A DNA stretch of 64,000 bases from Paragorgia papillata (lineage: Eukaryota > Cnidaria > Anthozoa > Scleralcyonacea > Coralliidae): positions 5,806,001 to 5,870,000 of the forward strand of contig JAWNZC010000348.1 of assembly GCA_035771165.1 (NCBI GenBank). Reading direction: 5' to 3'. The notes beneath the pieces are model-generated. The model worked only from the letters and a program-made list of their open reading frames with translations, was not told where the DNA came from and searched no databases. The translations under genes were made by a program, and so were the position numbers. How positions within the stretch are numbered: position 1 is the stretch's first letter; each line of letters begins with the position of its first letter. Shown here piece after piece: positions 1 to 12,800 of this stretch.

Positions 1-168
1 AATAATTAACGCAAACTTGAATTTCATCTCATATAAACTTTATGTAAGATTTATATAAATAAACCAAAATACATTCAGATAAATAATTAAGTTAATTATT
101 TATATATTCTAATATTTGTATAGGAAACGTCAAACGCCAAGTGCTGTGTGAATGAACGTTACATATAC

Positions 169-316
169 CTGAAGGGCTCTGAAAATCAATCATTGAGTGA
201 CATTCAGCTAATTGCCTGGATAATCGGTATTTTGATAGAAACTTTACGAAAGTATACTGAAGATAAACATATTTCTTTTTGAATTCTTCCACTGGATTTC
301 GCAGTCTGTCTAACAT
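169..316 (-). CDS. Possible exon of unidentified minus-strand gene
   Basis: An open stretch on the minus strand starts at ATG (316) and runs 49 codons plus one base to a good donor (CAG|gtatatgt, donor at 168-167). The peptide begins MLDRLRNPVEEFKKKYVYLQ and is rich in Lys, Tyr, Phe and Leu with a protein-like composition, unlike the repeat-derived open frames nearby. An acceptor-like AG (TTAG) lies just inside the ATG, so it may be either a first exon or an internal one. I do not recognise the family, and any following exon would lie off the left edge of the window. It could equally be a chance open frame. Confidence 0.35.
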
Positions 317-749
317 GTCGGTATGTAATCTTTTACTAAATACTTTCTTAACACTATATGACGGCGATATTCGTCGATTGCTCTATATACTTAAGTTGAA
401 CTGTTTGCTTCCCAATTTACATATACAGCTCCTTTTATAATATTCAACACGTCCAACATGCACATTCAGTTACTATGATGCCCCGATTGCTTTTATTTAA
501 CGAATAACTATATATTTTTATCAAATAAATAAAAGCTTATGGGGAGAAAATGGATAAACGTTTTTTCATCCACCGGTTGGCAAATTACCATTTATCGTTC
601 AAGGCAATTTATTTTGCTGTTTATAATCTGTTTGAATTACATGAGGGCTTATGGTTTTTTTTCATTGTATCTTTACGATAGAGAAATTTATATCTACATA
701 CAAATATTCAAAACACTTGGGTTCTGAGCATTGATTGCAACATTTTTTA
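317..749. other. AT-rich non-coding sequence
   Basis: No splice-consistent coding exon was seen. A 62-residue open frame at 539-727 (+) has low-complexity, hydrophobic-aromatic composition and no gene-like neighbours. Confidence 0.5.
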
Positions 750-1033
750 GGGCCTGTTTATATGGAGGCGAGTTCACCCCCTGGCGTGAACTTGGCACTG
801 GCAGCCGGGATCTCGGCGAGGCGGGATAAACATTAATTTCCCCATATAAAAAAACTTTTCCCCGGGTAACTCGGTATAGCGGGATGAATTTTCTATATTC
901 GTTACTTCATGTCACTTTCGTTGACGAGAATCATCTCAAATATTACAACTTGCCAGGTAACTCGCTTTCATATAAGCAGAACGTAAAGTTTATCCCGGCA
1001 AACCGAGTAACTCGCCTCCATATAAACAGGTTC
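750..1033. mobile_element. PIF/Harbinger-like MITE (284 bp)
   Basis: The ends form an inverted repeat: left GGGCCTGTTTATATGGAGGC, right ending CCTCCATATAAACAGGTTC. The element is flanked by TTA on both sides (747-749 and 1034-1036), the 3-bp target-site duplication typical of PIF/Harbinger transposons. There is no coding capacity. A related 3' end (catataaacaggccc) occurs near 46312. Confidence 0.8.
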
Positions 1034-1447
1034 TTAGTGTATTACATTTATCAGTAGTGCATGGTCGAAGAAAAGAATGTTAAAGTGATGCAGTATTTGA
1101 GGAATGAGGAGACATACATCGATTAACATGTTAATGAAGAAATTGGATATGAAAGAAAATTATCTCCAATTAAAGACCTTCCACTTTTCACACAGACACG
1201 TCAATAAACTACAAAAAACCTTTCTTTTTGGACCTCAAAAACTTTTCGTATCCCATAGACGTAGGTATAATTGAGATAATCCAAATAAAAGCGTTCGCAC
1301 TCTTGACTCATAACCTTATTTTTAGTGTAATTATTCTTCCATAGATTAAACACGTGGATTTTCATAATTGCTTAGTAACGTGAAACATTTACATAATACA
1401 GCGTATACTGTTTAACATCTTAATACGAAAAGTTGCCGATCAGATTC

Positions 1448-1634
1448 TATAGACCACTTTCATAATAGCGACTAATTTGAATATTCTTTTATGCGCATCT
1501 TAATAAGCCTTTCTGGCCTCGTTTGTGTGTCTGCAATTCAAAATAAATTTTGCTTCATAACGAGGCCAGAAAGGCTAATTTAGATGCACATAAAAGAATA
1601 ATTAAAGTGGTGGCCATTATGAAAGTGGTCTATA
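1448..1634. mobile_element. Foldback MITE, about 187 bp
   Basis: Long imperfect inverted repeat. The left arm begins TATAGACCACTTTCATAATA and the right arm ends TATGAAAGTGGTCTATA. The inner arms share ttcttttatg..catct and aagcctttctggcctcgtt. TA flanks suggest a TA target site. A related element lies at 17038-17222. Confidence 0.75.
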
Positions 1635-2471
1635 CGTAAGTTAAACGTACTACTTTCAATATACGTCACTTTTTTGGCATATTGAAGCCCTGTTTCATTT
1701 TATTTCATCACATTTTAATACGATGAAGGGCTCGATCCGCTTGAAACGTCAGTTTTTCGTCACTAAAAATCTCAGCAGTTCACCACCTTTTCACTTTGCT
1801 CTGTTCAAAATACTGCCTATATGAAGCACTCTATTTTTTAACTTTTTTAAAACATTGTCATAAAAATAATAAATCATGGGAATTACGCGATGTAGAAACA
1901 TCATCTGAAGACCAAAGGGTGGAAGGAATGGACTGACCGACAACGAAGTTTATACATCAGTCGTCTGTCATTTATGGTAACTGTCTCGTTGGATGATGCA
2001 GCGACGAAAATTACGAGACGCCTCGAATAAAATCAATTGAGACGTCTCATTTCCATCGAATAAATTTAATCGAATTAAATTCGACAGAATTTCGAGCTAA
2101 ATAATTCAATTTAAGCCTGCAAAAAAGGCTTTTCATGTCTAATGCAATAAAGAACGAGATATATGTACGGGAAAATATCAGACTAAGGTCTTGACCGTCT
2201 GACCGAACTTCAATCAATTGTTGTCCATTGATATGTATGTAAACTCGCGTGCAGGCGATGCCATGCGGTCTCTAGTTTCAAGTTTGTCAAAATCAACATC
2301 CAGAACAGCGGTCCGTAGTACAGAAAAAGACGACCCGTGGTGCGATATTAGATGATATTAGAAAACCACATTAATAAATATATAATAAATATATCATATG
2401 TCATGGCATTTTACTCGATTAAACTACATGTTTAATTCTTTGAAAGTTTTCATGGCGATAATGTAATATAA
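1635..2471. other. Non-coding; repeat tail near 1736-1806
   Basis: No gene seen. The segment around 1736-1806 (gaaacgtcag...ctcagcagttc.ccaccttttcac) matches the repeat at about 17728-17795, so it is an older copy of the same interspersed repeat. Confidence 0.5.
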
Positions 2472-2592
2472 ATAAGTTTTGTGGAAACACCACGTAAAAT
2501 ATTTCTTTGCTAAGCCTAGCAAATAATTCTTTGCAACAGGCCGAAAGCTTAGCAAAGAAATATTTTACGTGGTGTTTCCACAAAACGTATTT
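2472..2592. repeat. Foldback with about 45-bp arms
   Basis: The left arm (from about 2477, gttttgtggaaacaccacgt) is repeated inverted at about 2549-2588 (acgtggtgtttccacaaaac), with about 25 bp between the arms. The arms are near-perfect, implying a recent foldback. Confidence 0.8.
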
Positions 2593-2998
2593 ATATAAAC
2601 TACATATACTAGATAATTTTTAGTAATGGGAAATGTCGAGTGTTAAAATAAATGCAGTTTAAAACCAAACCAAGGCCAGTTGTATAAACGCAACACCAAG
2701 GCCTTCTGCATGGAACAAACACTTTAAAACTATAGGTTATATATTCCAAACAACTGTGCATAAGTTCATGTGTATTTAGCTTTTAATAACGAGTTCTTGT
2801 TTATATCAGTTTTATTTCAGGTTTACCACTTGTAAAAAATGTAAACATTTTATTAACTTTATTAACTAAATATTAAATTAAACTAAATTTTATTATCTAA
2901 ATATTATTAACTTTATCATAAGTTCGTGCACTAACGCGCGCCCTGGGAACGAGAATGACGTGGTTGGCAAACTACGCCCTATTCATTAGGTGAAGCTT

Positions 2999-3245
2999 AA
3001 TTGATCGTACCGAAAAAAATGGCGACTTGTACATTTAACCATAATCCTTTGCGCACAGTAAAGATTGTTTCTTGTAGAATTATCGGAAGATAGGTCTTAA
3101 GATCAACTTTGGTAGGAATGAAGTTCTTGCTTAATTAATCCATGTTAACATGATAAACAATGTTTAGTTATTATTTGAGATGATTTGAGGTCGCAAAGCA
3201 CTGTGGTTAAATGTACCGCCGCCATCTTTTTCGGTACCGTCAATT
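2999..3245. mobile_element. MITE family A, copy 1 (about 247 bp)
   Basis: Terminal inverted repeats AATTGATCGTACCGAAAAAA and the inverted equivalent ending TTTTTCGGTACCGTCAATT. The interior shares tgtacatttaaccataatcc, gataaacaatgtttagtt and tgatttgaggtcgcaaagca with three other copies here (39585, 41404, 62988). Both ends carry a YY1-like ATGGCG/CGCCAT core. No coding. Confidence 0.85.
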
Positions 3246-4724
3246 GTGCATTAATTTATCAGTAGAAAAGTTGCTTTATAATTAAGTATGTTTTGATGTG
3301 ATGTTCTTGTAACGAATTATTATCATATTGTCATTCGCAGCACACACAAGATGTAATGAATGAATGAAAATAATATTTAATTTCAGGATGCTCTCTCACC
3401 AACGGTGATTTTCAGAGAGGTCCTGACTATTTACTAAGTAATTACAACATAAAAATAATGATGTTCTATAAAGTATAACCTAGGATATTAGGAAATTATG
3501 ATTGGATATTAAAAATATTAAAGAGGGATCCCGGCACGTTTGAACAAATAGGCACCTTGAGCGCGGCCACCCACGCCCGATGATGCAAAACGGTCGCACT
3601 CAGTGACTGGTAGGAACCAAGCAACCAATCAAATGCGTAGTTCAAAACGAACAACGAACTTCCCAACGAACTTCTGAACGAACTTCCGAAGATTTGGGTG
3701 AAAAGTGAGTTGCAAATGACTGTAATTCGTCCGTATTCCTTACTAACTACTCTGATATTTTGAGATCAGTGTCGCTTGTCATTTTACAGTCGAGCTTACA
3801 TCAAGTACAATGCAGTATTAAGCGGTGACTCTTTATTAGGCGGTTATGTGACAAAGTCCTGGAAATTAAGTAGTGTAAATATTATTAGTGTTACCTATGT
3901 TAAAATGTCACCTCTATACTATGTGGTCAACCATAAACATCAGTGCAGTTCCAAAGTTAATAATTTATTCATTTAAACCTGAATTGGAATTTCACCAGAA
4001 AATAACGAAGACACGGCATGGCAAATGGTGTAATTAATTAAAAGATAAAATTGGATTTAGCAGTACACATGCAGGTTTTGACAGTTTTAACCAAATAGCC
4101 CGACAATCTTAACATTTCGCCATGTACTTCTGTTTTTTCCCCCTATTTCTTTCTCGCCACTTCGGAGAGATGACATCAATAACTCATTAACCTTGTAGAC
4201 AGCAACCACAAACTCTCGTTAAACTGGACTGTTTAGCTCTCTGTCAATCTGACGTTGTACAGAAATAGATTTTATTTCTCCACCCATATTTTCTTACATT
4301 TATATATTAACTAGAATAAAAGTATGACTAGAATAAAAGTAAGACTCAAAGCCCCGTTGGCGAATCAAGAGTTAAAAAGCCAGTTTTTTTTATACAAACT
4401 GTCGTTATGTACGCAGAATGTTTATTTTGTGTGAGTATTTAATTAAAACTTATGAACAGATAAGCTGTGGGGTGCATTTTGGATCACGCATGCTTCAAGC
4501 GGTTAAGCTGTGTAAAACGATCATTACTGTAAGTCGGTGTGAATTCGTATCTTAACATAATAGCAGTCTTAACTGTTATACGTGTGTCGAAAACGACTTG
4601 ATTTTCATTCAAGTCGATAGATCAACACAGTCGCCAATCTCAGATGTCAACAGACATTAAAAGGTATAGAAAGCAAGTATGGAAACGTAAAACAAACTCA
4701 CGTAAATTTTAATTCCAGTTTAGA
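3246..4724. other. Upstream region of the Cys-loop receptor gene
   Basis: No convincing exon. A 66-residue open frame at 3776-3976 (+) lacks splice or family support. An acceptor-like ttttaattccag ends at about 4719, immediately before the receptor ATG, so a non-coding 5' exon may lie somewhere in this region; I cannot place it. Confidence 0.4.
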
Positions 4725-7700
4725 ATGATGGGAAAGTTGTGTGCAGCTGTTCTGGTCCTCTCTACAATTGTTGTTCCTCCAGTGGTAAGCCTCCCAACTG
4801 AAAATCAGCTTGATAATGACACAGCAGTTATGACGTCCAAACTCTACGCTAACATGACTTGGGAAGAACCTAAACGCGTGCATAAAGAGAACAAAACGTC
4901 AAAAATGTAAGAAATATAAATCATACAGAATAACAGAATATTTTGTGTACCGTATCATATCTGTTAATATCTATTATCATTGTTACCATATCATATATTA
5001 CATTATATATCATACTTTATATCATATAATAAATCAATATTTACTATCACACCATATCACACCACACTATACCATACCATACCACACACACTATACCATA
5101 CCATACCACACCACACTATACCATACAACACCATACCATACCATACACTATACCATACCATACCATACACTATACCATACCATAATATACCATACCACAC
5201 TATACCATACCATACACTATACAATAAACTATACCATACCATACACTATACCATACCATACCATACACTATACCATACCATACCATATACCATACCATAA
5301 TATACCATACCACACTATACCATACAACACCACACTATACTATACCATACCGCATACCATACCATACACTATACTATACCATACCATACAACACCATACT
5401 ATACCATACCGCATACCATACCATACACTATACCATACCATATACCATACCAGCATACCATATATCATACCATATACCATACCATATCGTCATACACGAT
5501 ACCATAATATACCATACCATACAACACCATACTATACCATACCATACCATACCATACACTATACCATACCATATACCATACCATATAGTCATATATGATA
5601 CCATAATATACCATACCATACCATAACACACCACGGAATCCGTGCCACACCAAACCATACCTCACAATATCATGCCACATCACACCATACAATACCATAC
5701 CATGTCATACCATATACCATACTATTGAATTTACTATTTAGTTTCTTGTTTTTGCGGAAGACCGATACTCTTCATGAGATCAGTCAGGATCTATTTAGTT
5801 TCTAATTTCTGCAGCTAGATTTGTTTGTTTCGGTGTTTTCTTTACATCATAAGATGATTTTCGGTTCCAATTTGAATTGATTTAAAGACACAAGTGAAGG
5901 TGTAGCAGTCATGCTCTTATTCGGTCGCACCTATTTGACGTCATAATTCAAGATGGCGACGCCCATGATTTTAACTTCTATGGATCGTTTTCACTCACGT
6001 GTTCGGTGGTCCCGTTGGGGTGGTGAAACAATACGAAATGTTCGAATAAGAATAGATTTAAATTCCCATAGGATATATAAAGATTGTGCACCAATATGGC
6101 CGCCATTTCATTGTTTCTGTGCACCGATATGGCCGCCGTGACGTCAGATGAAAACCAACAATTCGTATGCAATATTTTCGTTAGTGTTTCTTGAATCGGT
6201 CACCAAATGAAGTACCCCTAGCCCGTTTGGTAATTAAACCACGAAACATTAACCAATATTTTGGAACACTAAATTATTTTTGAATAAATTTCTGCTGATA
6301 TTTCGATGCTTACTTGTTCAAACAGGAGTCAGGTTAACAAAAATCAGAAAGTGCATACAAATGTTCATAATTCTTAATTTTTGTTCTAGAAAATATTGTT
6401 TGACCTCTCCAAATGTGTCCGACTTTATGAAAAAACTTATGGAAAATTCAAAATACAATGTCCACCTTGTACCAAGTTTTGAAAAAGGTAAGTCATGAGA
6501 GCCATTGCAGTTGATAACAAAGAGTATATTTTCCTTTCTTGGAACACAAGATATTTTTAACAGCTGCGTACATTTTCTAGGAAAACCACTGAATATTAGC
6601 CTGGCACTGACAGTTTTAGTATTCCGAGATATCAAAGAAGTGGATATGGTAGGAAAACGTTATTGTGACTACATTTAGACTAGAGAAAAAGTTTCCTGGG
6701 GCCGGTTGTACGAAGCCCGGATAGCGCTATTCACTGGATAGCGATTTTTTCAACCTTCGTAAAAATGGCCGAAGAGCTGTGAAACTACGGATCTGGAGCC
6801 CACAATAGATCTTAAAAACTTCAGTTTATAAATACCAAATCCTAATCTGAGGTCATAACAATCAACGGCCAATTTTACGAAGGTTGAAAAAATCGCTATC
6901 CAGTGGATAGCGCTATCCGGCCTTCGTACAACCGGCCCCAGACTTGTAAATGCAGGTTTCTGGATTCACCAAAAACCGAGTAATTCTAGGCTGCAGTTTA
7001 CACTAACGAAGACATTCAAGCGAAAACAGTTACCAACACCACGTGTATATACTAAAAGGAAAATAACTGAATTCATTGTGAGATGGATTTATACTATATA
7101 AAAGATTAAAAAGTATTCAGATCAAGTCTCCACTATATTTTTAGATTCCGGCTTCAAAAGGGTTACTGCCAACCTCGTACCCAGGACCATTTATAAAGGG
7201 TTAGACCAAAATGGCGTTCAAATGAACCCTTGGCCCAACCCCTTACAAATAGCCCCAGGTATAAGGTTGGTTTATTCCAGATTCACCTCTCGTGTGTAAA
7301 CGGTAATATGAACCCGGTAGCAAAACGTTCTCCCTATAGTGCAATCGGTATTTTTAAGGGTAATTTCTTTAATGGAAGATTAGTAACAAAATACGGCATA
7401 TGAGATCACCGCGTATACACTAGTGGGGGCAATCAATTTTAATTCCAGTCAGCCACAGGTAGCCAATTCAACTCTTATATGAAAATTAAAGGGCAAAGTA
7501 GTAACGCTGATGGTTCCAAGGCTTCTTCTTATATGGAGAGCTGAGATTCTCAATGTGTAGGCAAAAGGCCTAAAAGAAAGACGTTTCATTCGGGCTTCCC
7601 TCACTTACTCAAGATTGCGGCATTTCATTAATTTGCCAAATTTTGCCCCCTCTATAGCTATAGTTCATTTATAACAAAAAGATTTTTTTAAGAGCGGCGT

Positions 7701-9786
7701 TATAAACACAACTATAGTAATGTTTACATCTTAATTCTTGTGTAAACAGTCAACTTATCCAATATACAGTTGTTAATCAGTAGACCTATAAACACAATTC
7801 TGTTAAGGTGACCGAAGAATTTTAGTTGGGTAAAAAATTTAGAGCAATCTTCCACGAACCTAAACTTATTACTGCAATGCATGCATTGCATACGCTCTAT
7901 AGACATGCATATACCACCAGTGTCTCATTATGACAATTCACTGCCCAGTAAAGCCTTACAACTGAATAGCATGCGGCAATGTAATATCAATAATCCTGTC
8001 GAGTGTCATGACTTTCTTAACGAGTAATTATACAACTTACAAAGAATACAATAATTGAGGGTCTGCATGAATGGGGTTAACAGACAACTGACAAACGGCC
8101 TTAAAAATAGCTGTTGACTGACAAATTGCGAATTTTTTAACTGTTTACTGACAAATAAAATTTAACTGTTTACTGACTATTGAAGTAAGATTGCGTCACA
8201 CTCACTGATAGTCACAAATTAAGAAAGAAAAATATTCATAAAACCTGCAAGAGAACGGACTTTGAATAACAGCAGACTTCTGTTGTGTATGTGGTTAAGG
8301 CCCCGTTCACACGAGTCCGGAACGAGTTGAAAACGGCGTTAAAAAGCCACAAAACACCGTTGCGTTCACACGGCACCGGATCGAAATTGTGTGAAAACGT
8401 CGTTCTAACCGGAGCGATTTGAAAACGATTTCTAAACGGAGCGAGATAAAAACGGAACCCTTGGCGATGTCGATAAGATCTGGCACTTTTTCGCTTGGCT
8501 TTTTCGCAAACGGCTGGTACGTTTCAGCGATGGAAAACTTTATTTGTCTTCTCGACTTTGAACAATTATAACATTACTACAACAATGACTAGAGAGCGTA
8601 AATTGAAGATCATCAAGTCAATAAGGCAAGTTCCTAACAGAAAGACTAAAATTGTAAACCTATAACTGCGGTTTACAACCGTCGACAAGGAGCGTTTTGA
8701 GTTGATCATGATTGGCTGCTTTGAGAACAACCTCTAATATCGAACATTTCCTCATTGCTGACAATTTTCTTTGCCAGAGCGTTTATTTACACCTCTTGCA
8801 CCTGACATCAAAATGATGGGAAAATTTATAGTTTAGAAAACTATTTGTCTAGCTACCACCAAGGGATTAAGTGCAAGTGGTCTATACCAGAGTTAGGCCT
8901 GTTCCAAACGCCGCTCTTCTTATGTGCCGAACCTAATGATAATGACCTAAATCCTTTGTTCATGCTGATTTGCATTAGGTTCGGCGCATGAGAAGAGCGG
9001 CGTTTGGAACGGGCCTTAATTAAAGTTATCCAAACAGTGAAATAAAAGTAGTGTCCTGCGTAGGCAGTGTTGAAATACAAATCGAAATATAGTAAGGTTT
9101 GGGTACTGCCGAAATTATTGAACGTAGTTTTCTAACGTTTCGAGCTAAGGCCCTTCGTCAGAGAGAAACGTAAAGAGAAACCAAAAATTAGCCAATCAGT
9201 AACAATAACAAGTCAATGATGAAAGAATACATACACACATACATATTTTATATATATATATAGTTCAATCTACAGACACGGTGTTTCGCTGTACAACAGC
9301 TCATCAGTGTAGCTTGGAACAATCTGAATGAATTTCATCAATTACTTATACACATGCGATTGTCGGTGACAACCGCATGTGGGACAGCATCGGTGAAGTA
9401 CATTCAGATAGCGTGAAGTGCGCATGGGACCAGAGTGCTCAAACTTCCACAAGGGTAGTGAGCGTTGCATTATCGCTAATAGGTACCCACGGCAACTTTA
9501 CAGAGTGCTCAACAACACCGAAGTGAAGGAGCGTACATAATTCAATCTACAGACACGGTGTTTCGCTGTACAACAGCTCATCAGTGTAGCTTGGAACAAT
9601 CTGAATGAATTTCATCAATTACTTATACACATGCGATTGTCGGTGACAACCGCATGTGGGACAGCTTCGGTGAAGTACATTCAGATAGCGTGAAGTGCGC
9701 ATGTGCCCAGAGTGCTCAAACTTCCACAAGGGTAGTGAGCGTTGCATTATCGCTAATAGGTACCCACGACAACTTCACAGAGTGCT

Positions 9787-9826
<40 letters not shown>

Positions 9827-12800
9827 CAGAATACCGAATAAAAAATGTCCAACTATGCCAACTAAAATATGGCCGGTTAATTATTAACTGATGTTTAACT
9901 GACAGGCCAAAATTTTAGCTGACAAATGACAAATGACCAAACTTTTAACTGACAACTGACATGCAGAACCCCCCATTCAGACCCTCATAATTCATATGAA
10001 TAATTCTGTAGAGCGCACGATGATCTCCTTGAGTCCTTGACGAGTTTATAACTTTCAAAAAATGCTTCAAGTTCATATTATTACTCCTGAGTGTCATGAC
10101 CGTCTTGGTCAGTATAAGGAAAACGTTGTTTATTGAACTGATTAGGTATACAATTTGAACCTCACTCACCAGTGATTGGGTTACAACCTAGACTTATAGT
10201 TATAATTACAACAATGCTTTATATAGATAATCATTTTAGATCTTGATCTAATAATAATAACAGGCTTTTACCGGTTGTAGTGTTCAGTTTCTGTAAACTT
10301 ACAATGATCCAGGTTTAAATTTTGACAAAGTACTCTGTATTCAGGTGAAATTTACTGTTAAATGCCGGCGGTGTTTCCGTACCACTCTATGGATCGTTTT
10401 CACTCAAGTGATCGGTACCCTGCGAGCAGAGCCTTCTTTTCCTTATTTCTTCGCTGAGAGAGAGGAAGAAAAGTAGGCTCTGCTGTATTCGTGTTTGGCT
10501 TTGTCCAAGATTTAGGACGAAGTAACCCGTTTAAGACCCGTTTAACCGGTTCTCATTTTGTTTTCTGCTCTGATTGGGACTGGGTTCGAGATTGTAACCA
10601 AGCAGCTGACATGCATGCGCAATGGAAACCAGTCACGAATACAGCAGAGCCTACTTTTCTTCCTCTCTCTCAGCGAAGAAATAAGGAAAAGAAGGCTCTG
10701 CTCGCAGGGCAGTGATCGGTGGTGAAACAATGGATCGTTTTCACTCACGTGATCGGTGGCCCCATTGGGGTGGTGAAACAATACGAAATTTTTGAATTAG
10801 AATAGAGCTAAATTCCCACAGGATAAAGATGGTACACCAATATGGCCGCCATTTCATTGTTTCGATACACCAATATGGCCGCCGTGACGTCAGATGAAAA
10901 CGATCTATACGAAATGTTTGAATAAGAATAAAGTGAAATTCCCATAGCATAAAGATTGTGCACCATGGCCGCCGTGGCGTCAGATGAAAACGATCTATAC
11001 GAAATGTTTGAATAAGAATAAAGTTAAATTCCCATAGCATAAAGATTGTGCACCATGGCCGCCGTGACGTCAGATGAAAACCAAGAATATAATTGTGTTT
11101 AATATTAGTCTTTCTTTATTGCTATTTTTAGACATATACAGTGGATTTCTTTTTAAGGACAAGATGGGTAGACAAACGTCTGAAGAATTCTCTTGGCTGT
11201 ACGTTTACCATGACAATGGGAAAGAAACATCCAGCGGAAATAATCTGGGTGCCGGACACGATGATTGAAAACTCTGTTACGTCAAGTCTACATGATGTGG
11301 TTACCAATAATCATAAGATTGACATATCGCCTGAAGGAGAGGTTTTTTGGTCAACAAGGTACGCAAGATATGTTATCCCGTTTTATGTAAACTTTATATA
11401 TGCTATCAAGAAAACACATAGATAAGAGAGTCGATGTATAATAATGGGGGGCTCAGTTCTATCCTATTGGCTACTTCCTTGAACTTCGCGTAACTCGCAA
11501 CTTGTCAAGCAGTTGAGAACGACAATAATAGATATCTAGATGTCATTACATTGCACTAATGCATGCATTACAATACAATACAATACAATACAGTACAGTA
11601 CAGCTAGTACAGTACAGTACCATACGATACAATACAATAATCACATCACAATGCATTGCATTACAATACAATACAATACATTGCAATGCGTTACATTACA
11701 TTACATTGCGTTACATTACATTGCGTTGCGTTACGTTGCGTTCCATTGCATTGCATTTCATTTAATGTATTGATTCATTTTCAATTTTTTTTTATTTTTA
11801 TTTTTAAGGGTAACGGCCAAAGTGATGTGTCAAATGGATCTTGTCAAGTATCCAAGAGACAAACAAACTTGTTCCATTGTACTCCTGAGTTGTAAGTCAA
11901 TTGTGATTTGTTTAAAACCCAACCATATCACTTAACAAATAGATTACATTTTCCTTAGATCACACGTCTTCACACGTCACAGCGTGTAAAGAAGAAAAAG
12001 TACGATACGAGACGAAACGTCTTCAGTGATCTATTACAGTACACGCACACGGGAAAATGTAATATACTTGTTTTATACATTAAAAATTCAAGTGGTATAT
12101 TGAAGAATTTTTAGGGTATAAAAAAAGGAAAACAAATCTGCTAAATCTTATTTGTATAAATCGTAATACATGTAAATCGCTGATTTACTATGAGGAACGA
12201 CAAATTTTGTAGGAAAAAATCCCCCCCCCCCTCTCTTCTTCGACAAGATAAGACTCCTCCTTCTACAAAACATGTCCCTAGCAAAAGATCAGTATTTTTG
12301 GGAGGACATAAATATAGGGACCTTAGTTAGAAATTGTTATATTAAATGCATAACATCATGGTAACAACTATAGTGGGTGTTCGGTTCGATGCGTTAATAG
12401 CTTTCTCTCTATAAGTTTAATGACGTATAGATACTTGTAAAACAAACTAAAGAAATATATTTATGCTCTGAGATTTGGTCTAAGCAAGAGTTTTTGTTTG
12501 TTCGTATCCCAATTATAATTTAAATTTGCAGTACTGTGATGGGTGAAAATTGTTGTTCGCTGAATCGCAAAACACGCCCACTTATACAGCCAACATAGAA
12601 TTGCGGAAATATGTAGCTAGAATTCTGACTCCTTTTTAATTGATAAAAAATACATGTTTTTTCCAATACAGATTCGTATCCAACAGTCTTTGCAAACTAC
12701 GTTTGGAATGATAACAATCCAGTAAGTGTCATGGATACAAGTTTAAGCCAGTTTGACGTTACCTCATTCGGAAAGAAAAGTTACGTATTGGCGTACGTAG

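Larger units (their letters stand above)
8057..9986. mobile_element. Composite element with GAGGGTCTG ends (1.9 kb)
   Basis: Left end GAGGGTCTGCATGAATGGGG, right end CCCCCCATTCAGACCCTC, each followed inward by reiterated aactgacaa-type motifs. ATAATT flanks both sides, a possible partial target-site duplication. The interior holds other insertions (8896-9015, about 9045-9175, 9262-9790), so the outer element has been a landing pad. It lies in receptor intron 3. No transposase frame was seen. Confidence 0.6.

Noticed and set aside
4945..5598. 217-codon open frame over the CATAC repeat
   Set aside because: It is a pentanucleotide repeat, open on both strands in several frames, with no initiator or domain evidence.
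10542..11040. Minus-strand open frames of 79 and 99 codons
   Set aside because: They fall entirely within the nested Mutator-like and family B MITEs and their tandem ends.
11540..11773. Overlapping 68-79-codon open frames
   Set aside because: Products of the ACAAT/TTACA simple repeat before receptor exon 5.
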